Assembly (NCBI RefSeq): GCF_052119705.1
Contig: NZ_JBGQOP010000036.1
Span: 1-20,550, forward strand
From: Oceanimonas sp052119705
GTDB taxonomy: Bacteria > Pseudomonadota > Gammaproteobacteria > Enterobacterales > Aeromonadaceae
Direction of reading: 5' to 3'
Length of the DNA stretch: 20,550 nucleotides
Shown here: positions 15,519 to 20,550 of the stretch, piece by piece
How the letters are laid out: every line of letters starts with the position of its first letter
Numbering within the stretch: position 1 is the first letter of the stretch
Made by a program: the position numbers and the translations under genes
The notes under the pieces: model-generated
Seen by the model: the letters and a program-made list of their open reading frames with translations, nothing else
Database searches by the model: none
Told to the model about the DNA's origin: nothing

Positions 15519-17159
15519 TTACATCATGCCCCCCATACCGCCCATGCCGCCCATATCTGGCATGCCGCCAGCATCAGACTTAGTAGGACGGTCGGTCACC
15601 ATGGCTTCGGTGGTGATCATCAAACCCGCAACTGAGGCGGCGAACTGCAGAGCAGAACGTGTCACCTTAGTTGGATCCAAGATGCCCATGTCCAGCATGT
15701 CGCCGTAAGTACCGTTACCTGCGTTATAACCGAAGTTACCTGCACCGTCTTTTACTTTAGAAACCACAACCGAGGCTTCTTCACCGGCGTTGGTTACAAT
15801 TTGGCGCAGTGGCGATTCCATGGCGCGAAGCGCAACCTTGATACCCACGTTCTGGTCTTCATTGTCACCTTTCAGATCAAGCAACTTGCTCGCAGCGCGT
15901 ACTAAGGCCACACCGCCGCCCGGTACTACGCCTTCTTCTACTGCAGCGCGAGTTGCATGCAGCGCATCGTCGACGCGGGTTTTCTTTTCTTTCATTTCCA
16001 TTTCGGTCGCAGCACCGACTTTGATTACCGCTACACCGCCGGCCAATTTGGCAACGCGCTCTTGCAGTTTCTCTTTGTCGTAATCTGAAGACGAGTCTTC
16101 AATTTGCTGGCGAATTTGCGCCACACGACCTTCAATGGTGGTCACTTCACCCGCGCCATCGATAATGGTGGTGTTGTCTTTGCTGATCACGATGCGCTTG
16201 GCACGACCTAAGTCTTCCAGCGTCGCTTTTTCCAGATCCAGCCCCACTTCTTCAGAGATGACGGTACCACCGGTCAGAATAGCGATGTCTTGCAACATGG
16301 CTTTACGACGGTCGCCAAAGCCAGGTGCTTTAACACCCACTACTTTCACGATGCCGCGCATGTTATTCACGACCAGAGTAGCCAGCGCTTCACCTTCGAT
16401 ATCTTCAGCAATCAGCAACAGCGGCTTAGATTGCTTAGCTACGCCTTCCAGTACCGGCAGCAGTTCGCGAATGTTCGACACTTTCTTATCAACCAGCAGA
16501 ATGAAGACATCGTCTAATTCAACTGTGCCTGTTTCTTGCTTGTTGATGAAATACGGAGACAAGTAACCGCGGTCAAACTGCATGCCTTCTACTACATCCA
16601 GCTCGTCTTGCAGGCCTTGGCCTTCTTCAACGGTGATCACGCCATCTGTGCCCACTTTTTCCATGGCTTCGGCGATCAAGGCACCCACGGTGTCGTCGGC
16701 GTTGGCAGAAATAGTACCAACTTGAGCAATGGCTTTGGTGTCTTTACAAGGTACAGACATGGCCTTTAGCTCTTCAACCGCGTGACGTACCGCTTTGTCG
16801 ATACCGCGCTTGAGATCCATCGGATTCATACCGGCGGCCACGGCTTTTAAGCCTTCGTTCACGATAGACTGGGCTAATACGGTGGCGGTAGTGGTACCGT
16901 CACCGGCTTCGTCGTTCGCCTTAGACGCCACTTCTTTAACCATCTGCGCGCCCATGTTTTCGAACTTGTCTTCCAGCTCGATTTCTTTGGCTACAGATAC
17001 GCCGTCTTTGGTGATCACGGGGGCACCGAAAGAGCGATCCAATACTACGTTGCGACCTTTAGGACCCAGCGTAACTTTAACGGCATCAGCCAAAATGTTT
17101 ACACCCGCCAGCATTTTTACGCGGGCGTCATTACCAAATTTTACGTCTTTAGCAGCCAT
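15519..17159 (-). CDS. groL: Chaperonin GroEL (60 kDa)
   Basis: Encodes 546 residues, near the usual 548. It forms the double heptameric ring that folds substrate proteins in the cytoplasm with ATP and GroES. Seen: N-terminal AAKDVKFGNDARVKML, the nucleotide-binding GPKGRNVVLD and GDGTTTATVLAQ blocks, the apical domain with its hydrophobic substrate-binding face, GVVPGGGVALVRA, and the C-terminal Gly-Gly-Met repeat tail ending GGMGGMGGMM. The gap to groS is 45 nt and holds AGGAAGATAAAGA as ribosome-binding sequence. It is cotranscribed with groS from the sigma-32 promoter at 17571-17599. Strong codon bias generates several long open frames on the opposite strand that I regard as artefacts. 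Confidence 0.99.
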   Translation of the reverse strand: MAAKDVKFGNDARVKMLAGVNILADAVKVTLGPKGRNVVLDRSFGAPVITKDGVSVAKEIELEDKFENMGAQMVKEVASKANDEAGDGTTTATVLAQSIVNEGLKAVAAGMNPMDLKRGIDKAVRHAVEELKAMSVPCKDTKAIAQVGTISANADDTVGALIAEAMEKVGTDGVITVEEGQGLQDELDVVEGMQFDRGYLSPYFINKQETGTVELDDVFILLVDKKVSNIRELLPVLEGVAKQSKPLLLIAEDIEGEALATLVVNNMRGIVKVVGVKAPGFGDRRKAMLQDIAILTGGTVISEEVGLDLEKATLEDLGRAKRIVISKDNTTIIDGAGEVTTIEGRVAQIRQQIEDSSSDYDKEKLQERVAKLAGGVAVIKVGAATEMEMKEKKTRVDDALHATRAAVEEGVVPGGGVALVRAASKLLDLKGDNEDQNVGIKVALRAMESPLRQIVTNAGEEASVVVSKVKDGAGNFGYNAGNGTYGDMLDMGILDPTKVTRSALQFAASVAGLMITTEAMVTDRPTKSDAGGMPDMGGMGGMGGMM

Positions 17160-17204
17160 TCTTTATCTTCCTTAGCGTGTAAATTAAAGTGTGGAAATTG
17201 ATGC

Positions 17205-17495
17205 TTACTCAACGATCGCGAGAATGTCATTTTCAGAGAGGATCAGCACTTCTTGGCCGTCCAGCTTTTCGGTTTTTACGCCGTAGCCTTCGTTGAAAAT
17301 AACCTGATCACCCACTTTAACAGACATGGCTTTCACTTCACCGCTGTCCAGTACGCGGCCGTTACCTACTGCCAGCACTTCGCCGCGGGTAGATTTCTCG
17401 GCAGCAGACCCAGTCAACACTATGCCTCCGGCAGATTTTGACTCGGCTTCGGTACGTTTAATAATAACGCGATCATGTAATGGACGAATTTTCAT
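17205..17495 (-). CDS. groS: Co-chaperonin GroES (10 kDa)
   Basis: Encodes 96 residues. GroES is the heptameric lid of the GroEL chamber. Seen: MKIRPLHDRVIIKR at the N-terminus, the mobile loop with KSAGGIVLTG (about 20-30) that contacts GroEL, and the roof loop near VLAVGNGR. I chose the ATG at 17495 because it matches the invariant family N-terminus and has AGGAGAG at a good distance; an in-frame upstream extension to 17552 would be non-native. The 5' leader contains a GC-rich self-complementary stretch (about 17537-17550) and a small TGAGT/ACTCA stem (17511-17526) right before the ribosome-binding site, which might influence translation. Confidence 0.99.
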   Translation of the reverse strand: MKIRPLHDRVIIKRTEAESKSAGGIVLTGSAAEKSTRGEVLAVGNGRVLDSGEVKAMSVKVGDQVIFNEGYGVKTEKLDGQEVLILSENDILAIVE

Positions 17496-17570
17496 CAATA
17501 ACTCTCCTGATGAGTGGTGTAACTCAGTGACATATACGGCCGGCGGCCGCAAACTATAAGACTGCTTTAC

Positions 17571-17599
17571 TATATGGGAGCGATTTCTTTTGCTTCAAG
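17571..17599 (-). promoter_or_regulatory. Sigma-32 (RpoH) heat-shock promoter of groES-groEL
   Basis: On the minus strand CCCTTGAAG (core CTTGAAG at 17593-17599) is followed by 12 nt and CTCCCATATA (17571-17580). This matches the E. coli groE promoter in both boxes and in spacing. Transcription would start near 17563, about 68 nt before the groS ATG. No CIRCE/HrcA operator was seen. Confidence 0.85.
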
Positions 17600-17690
17600 G
17601 GTAAGGCCATAAAATTTTTCATCCGCGCCGCGCCATATTAGACTCAATTTTGCTCTTTTTTGGCGGCGCTATCATCCCAAGAGATAGTTT

Positions 17691-19040
17691 GTGTCCTCAC
17701 CAAATTTATTGCTCACCGCCCCCATTGGCCGTCAGCTGACCAAGATGGCCGGCCCCATGGCGCTGGGGATTATGGCCATTCAAGCTTTTAATCTGGTCGA
17801 TATCTTCTTTATCGGGTTATTGGGTACAGATGCGCTAGCCGCCATTAGCTTTACTTTTCCGGTCACCTTTGTGGTGCTTTCTCTGGCCATGGGCCTAGGT
17901 GCCGGCTTGTCAGCCTGCATGGGCCAAGCCTTGGGCCGTGGCAATCATCAGCAAGCCGCCTTGTTTACCAGCCATAGCTTGTTGTTAACGCTGGGTTTAA
18001 TTTGCCTGATCTCTGTGCTGGGCGCGCTGACCATAAACCCGCTATTTCGGCTATTAGGCGCCACAGAGGCGCTGCTGTTACTGCTGCACGACTATATGTG
18101 GATTTGGTATATGACGGTGCCGCTGCTGGTGTTGCCCATGGTAGCCAACTCGGCCATTCGTGCCACCGGCGACACCCGCACCCCGAGCCTGGTGATGATA
18201 GTGGCGGGCTTTGTAAATGGTATCTTGGATCCGCTGCTGATCTTTGGTTTAGGCCCGTTTCCCGAATTAGGCATTAAAGGTGCGGCCATTGCCTCAGCCT
18301 GCTCTTGGTTGATGGCCTGCAGCGTGGGCTTATGGTTATTGTGGCGACGCGAGCGATTATTAATGTGGCCCTTGCAGCAAGCGCATCGCATTTTGGCGCA
18401 TTGGCGCCAGCTGTTGCACGTGGCCTTGCCAGCCTGTTTTACCAACTTACTGAACCCCTTAAGTACCGCCGTATTAATGATGATCTTGGCCGGCTTAGGC
18501 ACCGAAGTGGTGGCAGCCTATGGCGCCGCTTCGCGCATTGAAGCCATGTTACTGATTGGCATTATGGCGCTCGGTTCTGTGCTCGCGCCCTTTATTTCAC
18601 AAAATACCGGTGCCGGTTTACATCAACGTAGCCGCCGCGCGCTATTGCAGTCGATGCGCTTCGCCTTGTTATTTCAGCTGATCTTATTTGGCTTGCTGTG
18701 GCTAAGCGCACCTTGGCTGGCTCAGCGCTTTACTGACAATAGCGATGTCAGTGCGCACCTGACGTTTTATTTACGCTTAGTGCCGCTGGGCTACGGCTTA
18801 CAAGGCTGCTTTATGCTGTTAGCCTCGGCCTTAAATGGCCTTAGGGTATCGAGTATTTCGTTTGGCCTAAACAGCTTACGGCTATTTGGACTCTTGTTAC
18901 CCTTGGCATGGCTGGGTAATCTGTGGCGCGGCGAACAAGGGGTGTTTATCGGTATTCTAGTGGCCAATATCTTGGCCGGTCTTATCGCCGGTGGCTTCGC
19001 TTGGTGGCGTTTTCCGTGGAAGATTAAAACACCGAATTGA
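17691..19040 (+). CDS. MATE-family efflux transporter
   Basis: Encodes 449 residues with about twelve hydrophobic segments arranged as two similar halves, the MATE (MatE) fold. These inner-membrane exporters use a Na+ or H+ gradient to expel drugs or metabolites. Family-like blocks include KMAGPMALGIMAIQAFNLVD at the N-terminus, GLGAGLSACMGQALGRGN, NSAIRATGDTRTPSLVM, and in the second half AAYGAASRIEAMLLIGI. The closest general type is the NorM/DinF group; the substrate is not predictable. The start is GTG, with AAGAGATAG upstream; transcription is divergent from groS. In E. coli this position is taken by an unrelated transporter gene (yjeH), so this is a replacement or insertion. Confidence 0.92.
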   Translation: MSSPNLLLTAPIGRQLTKMAGPMALGIMAIQAFNLVDIFFIGLLGTDALAAISFTFPVTFVVLSLAMGLGAGLSACMGQALGRGNHQQAALFTSHSLLLTLGLICLISVLGALTINPLFRLLGATEALLLLLHDYMWIWYMTVPLLVLPMVANSAIRATGDTRTPSLVMIVAGFVNGILDPLLIFGLGPFPELGIKGAAIASACSWLMACSVGLWLLWRRERLLMWPLQQAHRILAHWRQLLHVALPACFTNLLNPLSTAVLMMILAGLGTEVVAAYGAASRIEAMLLIGIMALGSVLAPFISQNTGAGLHQRSRRALLQSMRFALLFQLILFGLLWLSAPWLAQRFTDNSDVSAHLTFYLRLVPLGYGLQGCFMLLASALNGLRVSSISFGLNSLRLFGLLLPLAWLGNLWRGEQGVFIGILVANILAGLIAGGFAWWRFPWKIKTPN

Positions 19041-19050
19041 CTAAATAAGC

Positions 19051-19106
19051 GGTGAGGGGTAAGGGGTGAAGTGTAAAGAGTGAGTGAAAAATAAAAAGTG
19101 AGGAGC
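19051..19106 (+). repeat. Degenerate GTGAAGAGTGA-type tract
   Basis: Shortly after the MATE stop codon the plus strand reads a G/A/T-only tract of imperfect 7- to 8-bp units (GTGAGGG, GTAAGGG, GTGAAGT, GTAAAGA, GTGAGTG and so on). It nearly lacks cytosine. It resembles the perfect GTGAAGA array at 20409-20478. It lies in a 138-bp gap between convergent genes; no stem-loop terminator is visible there. Confidence 0.55.
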
Positions 19107-19178
19107 AGAACAAAAAAACGCGACCAGCCTGCAGATGCAATGACACATCCCCCCTTTCGCCTCCCTCCTCATGTATTA

Positions 19179-19745
19179 TTACTTGTCGTCTTTACGCTCA
19201 AAGTCACCTTCGAAGGTGGTGCCTTGTTTATCCTCACTCTGGTTATCGCCACCATGGTTATCGCCACCATGGTTATCGCCACCCTGCGTATCTGGCTGGT
19301 TTGATTCTGAAAACGGATCGAGTCGTGGCTGCTGTTCGCTACCATCGGTACGATAGAACTCCCCGCTAAAGGTATGCCCCTGTTGGCTGCTCTGCATTTT
19401 GACCTTGCTCAGCAAACGCGCCACTATCGCTTCGCGCACCGGCGGCAATAACAGTAGTAAACCCAGAATATCTGACACAAAACCCGGCAAGACTAACAAG
19501 GCGCCACTGAGGGCGAGCAGCGTACCACTGAGCATTTCACGGGCCGGTGGCTCACCGAGCTGCATTTTGCGCTGAGCTTCCAACAAGGTTGTTAGCCCTT
19601 GCACCCGCACTAAGCTCAAACCCACAATGGCACTAAGCAAAATTAACGCTATGGTGCTCCAGGCGCCAATGGCCGAACCCACTTCGATAAAGACGAATAT
19701 TTCTAGCAGCGTTGCTGCCACGAACAATAGAAAAATCTTACCCAC
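19179..19745 (-). CDS. fxsA: FxsA-family membrane protein
   Basis: Encodes 188 residues. The FxsA domain (about 1-130) has three hydrophobic stretches: LLFVAATLLEIFVFIEVG, TIALILLSAIVGLSLV, and a long one around LLALSGALLVLPGFVSDILG. The loop between them carries QRKMQLGEPPAREML, a typical family block. E. coli FxsA is an inner-membrane protein whose overproduction relieves F-plasmid exclusion of phage T7; its normal role is unknown. The start is GTG with GAGGA upstream. It lies near groES as in E. coli. The C-terminal tail (about 130-188) is hydrophilic, acidic and low complexity, with three copies of a five-residue unit GGDNH/Q. Probably disordered in the cytoplasm. Confidence 0.92.
   Translation of the reverse strand: MGKIFLLFVAATLLEIFVFIEVGSAIGAWSTIALILLSAIVGLSLVRVQGLTTLLEAQRKMQLGEPPAREMLSGTLLALSGALLVLPGFVSDILGLLLLLPPVREAIVARLLSKVKMQSSQQGHTFSGEFYRTDGSEQQPRLDPFSESNQPDTQGGDNHGGDNHGGDNQSEDKQGTTFEGDFERKDDK
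19241..19285 (-). repeat. 15-bp in-frame tandem repeat in the fxsA tail
   Basis: GGTTATCGCCACCAT occurs perfectly at 19241-19255 and 19256-19270, with a third copy differing at one base at 19271-19285. On the minus strand it encodes the pentapeptide Gly-Gly-Asp-Asn-His/Gln in the protein's C-terminal tail. Copy number is likely to vary between strains. Confidence 0.9.
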
Positions 19746-19933
19746 TTAAATCCTCGTCTTGCACCTCAAGGGCGCTTATTTGGGGTTAAAACATGATAAT
19801 GGGGACAATGGCCGCCATTTTCAAATACGCTTTCACCAAACTGCGGCTTTTCGCATCACTCAAGCCGATGCTTTTAGCGATAGAGCACGATATAGTGCCA
19901 TTCTTAGTCGGTGAAAGATGAGGTTAGCTGCCC
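19746..19933. promoter_or_regulatory. Divergent fxsA/dsbD intergenic region
   Basis: The 188 bp must contain both promoters, but no convincing -35/-10 pair stands out. A 13-bp inverted repeat AATGGC-C-GCCATT (19807-19819) could be an operator. E. coli cutA, dcuA and aspA, which lie between fxsA and dsbD there, are absent. Confidence 0.35.
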
Positions 19934-20419
19934 ATGTCTGCATTTATACCCAATAAAAAAAATTACAATCTCATGTTTTTGCTAAATTTATTAACCTTAG
20001 CCTGTCTACCAAACCTAGCCCATGCGGGCCTATTCAATTGGTTTAACGCCAGCGATAATGTCACCAGCAACCAAAATGAATTTTTAACCCCAGAGCAGGC
20101 TTTTGTGTTGAGCTCCAGCCAAACCGCTGACTCACTTACGCTCAGCTTCGACATAGCACCGGGCTATTATCTCTATCGTCATCAGCTCACGGTGACGCCC
20201 GAGCGGGCCAGATTAGGTGATTGGCAATTGCCCCAAGGCCAGCCTCATAACGATGCCTACTTTGGCGAAAGCCAAGTTTATACGCAGTCTTTTACCTTAA
20301 ACTTGCCCTTGCTAGACGTGCAGGATCAGGCACAAGTCAAAGTGCAGTACCAAGGTTGCACCACGGATCTGTGCTACGCGCCGCAAACGGTGCAGATCCC
20401 GATAAAAGGTGAAGGGTGA
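19934..20419 (+). CDS. dsbD: DsbD N-terminal domain only; apparently truncated thiol:disulfide interchange protein
   Basis: Encodes 161 residues. A signal peptide (cut after AHA, residue 31) is followed by the immunoglobulin-like DsbD alpha domain: FLTPEQAFVLS, FDIAPGYYLYRHQLTV, YFGESQVYTQSFTLNLPL and YQGCTTDLCYAPQT. Cys142 and Cys147 are the likely redox pair; their spacing is one residue shorter than in E. coli (C103/C109). Full DsbD continues into eight membrane helices and a thioredoxin-like domain that carry electrons from cytoplasmic thioredoxin to the periplasm. Here the frame stops just after the alpha domain, and the last codons (Gly-Glu-Gly-stop) are made of the heptamer array. An IS3-like end follows. 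Its position after fxsA fits the true dsbD. Either a broken gene or a free-standing alpha-domain protein; I favour broken. GAGG lies 11 nt before the ATG. Confidence 0.8.
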   Translation: MSAFIPNKKNYNLMFLLNLLTLACLPNLAHAGLFNWFNASDNVTSNQNEFLTPEQAFVLSSSQTADSLTLSFDIAPGYYLYRHQLTVTPERARLGDWQLPQGQPHNDAYFGESQVYTQSFTLNLPLLDVQDQAQVKVQYQGCTTDLCYAPQTVQIPIKGEG

Positions 20420-20478
20420 AGAGTGAAGAGTGAAGAGTGAAGAGTGAAGAGTGAAGAGTGAAGAGTGAAGAGTGAAGT
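20409..20478 (+). repeat. Ten-unit heptamer array (GTGAAGA)n
   Basis: Eight perfect GTGAAGA units (20416-20471) are flanked by GTGAAGG (20409-20415) and GTGAAGT (20472-20478). All plus frames hit a TGA within 21 nt, and the dsbD stop (20417-20419) is one of these. The minus strand is open in all three frames, reading repeats of Ser-Ser-Leu-Phe-Thr-Leu-His. A candidate slipped-strand, variable-length locus. Confidence 0.95.
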
Positions 20479-20484
20479 GTGGAA

Positions 20485-20550
20485 TGGCCCGACTAAAGTA
20501 GACACCAGTTTAAGCAGCATTAAGTTGCTGCGCATATGCGTTGGGGGTTA
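20485..20550 (-). mobile_element. End of an IS3-family insertion sequence (runs off right edge)
   Basis: From 20485 the sequence TGGCCCGACTAAAGTAGACA has the 5'-TG end and length expected of an IS3-type terminal inverted repeat. It is followed at once by the stop codon of a minus-strand reading frame with a transposase-like C-terminus. The other end and any target duplication lie outside the window. Confidence 0.65.
20510..20550 (-). CDS. IS3-type transposase, last 13 residues only
   Basis: The minus strand encodes (L)TPNAYAQQLNAA before a TAA at 20510-20512. The LTPxxYA pattern is the usual C-terminal block of IS3-family OrfB integrases (DDE type), where it follows the last catalytic Glu. 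Only this tail is visible, so subgroup and intactness cannot be judged. Confidence 0.6.
   Translation of the reverse strand, partial: TPNAYAQQLNAA

Noticed and set aside
15526..17175. Several plus-strand open frames opposite groL (60 to 143 codons)
   Set aside because: They are by-products of the strong codon bias of groL; composition is unnatural (Ser/Thr/Pro-rich) and none has a ribosome-binding site.
17511..17550. RNA thermometer in the groES leader
   Set aside because: The small stems do not clearly pair with the ribosome-binding site, and the sigma-32 promoter already explains heat control.
19241..19285. Short CRISPR-like array
   Set aside because: Units are contiguous, 15 bp, with no spacers, and lie inside the coding frame of fxsA.
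20409..20478. CRISPR or origin iterons
   Set aside because: Seven-bp contiguous units without spacers or replication genes nearby; a simple sequence repeat explains it.

Overview
The window reads as a chromosomal segment of a gammaproteobacterium, most likely a marine or brackish Aeromonadales-type organism (Oceanisphaera/Oceanimonas-like). That placement rests on protein similarity to Escherichia coli, moderate GC and frequent TTA/TTG leucine codons; the genus is a guess. The backbone follows the order of the E. coli 94-minute region as I remember it: tRNA-Gly, orn, rsgA, psd, mscM, epmA, efp, epmB, groL, groS, fxsA, dsbD. Against that backbone the extra genes stand out: a LysR regulator after mscM, a VOC protein plus guaC between epmA and efp, a 104-residue unknown after epmB, a periplasmic SUOX-fold/GGDEF-EAL pair before groL, and a MATE exporter between groS and fxsA.

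Layout. 1-2940: a tRNA-Gly(GCC) cut by the left edge with its own promoter, oligoribonuclease, then divergently the ribosome-assembly GTPase RsgA and phosphatidylserine decarboxylase. 3004-7341: the large mechanosensitive channel MscM and a YeiE-like LysR regulator. 7387-12465: the complete EF-P beta-lysylation set (EpmA ligase, EF-P itself, EpmB aminomutase), interrupted by a VOC protein and GMP reductase, and followed by an unknown small protein. 12466-15228: a structured gene-free stretch, then a two-gene operon on the minus strand encoding a secreted cysteine-free SUOX-fold protein and a two-TM protein with degenerate GGDEF and EAL domains. 15519-17600: groES-groEL behind a clear sigma-32 promoter. 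17691-20550: a MATE exporter, FxsA, and a DsbD N-terminal domain that ends inside a 7-bp tandem array abutting the end of an IS3-type element, which runs off the right edge.

Most of the window is housekeeping: translation (EF-P and its modification, RsgA, tRNA), RNA turnover, folding, phospholipid synthesis and envelope stress. The item most worth following up is the SUOX-fold/GGDEF-EAL pair. Its architecture resembles the PruR-DcpA pterin-signalling pair of Agrobacterium, but the usual catalytic signatures of both c-di-GMP domains appear to be lost. Also notable are the apparently truncated dsbD beside a heptamer array and an IS end, a terminator-like hairpin placed almost exactly at the predicted start of the guaC transcript, and a scattered family of GTGAAGA-type repeats.
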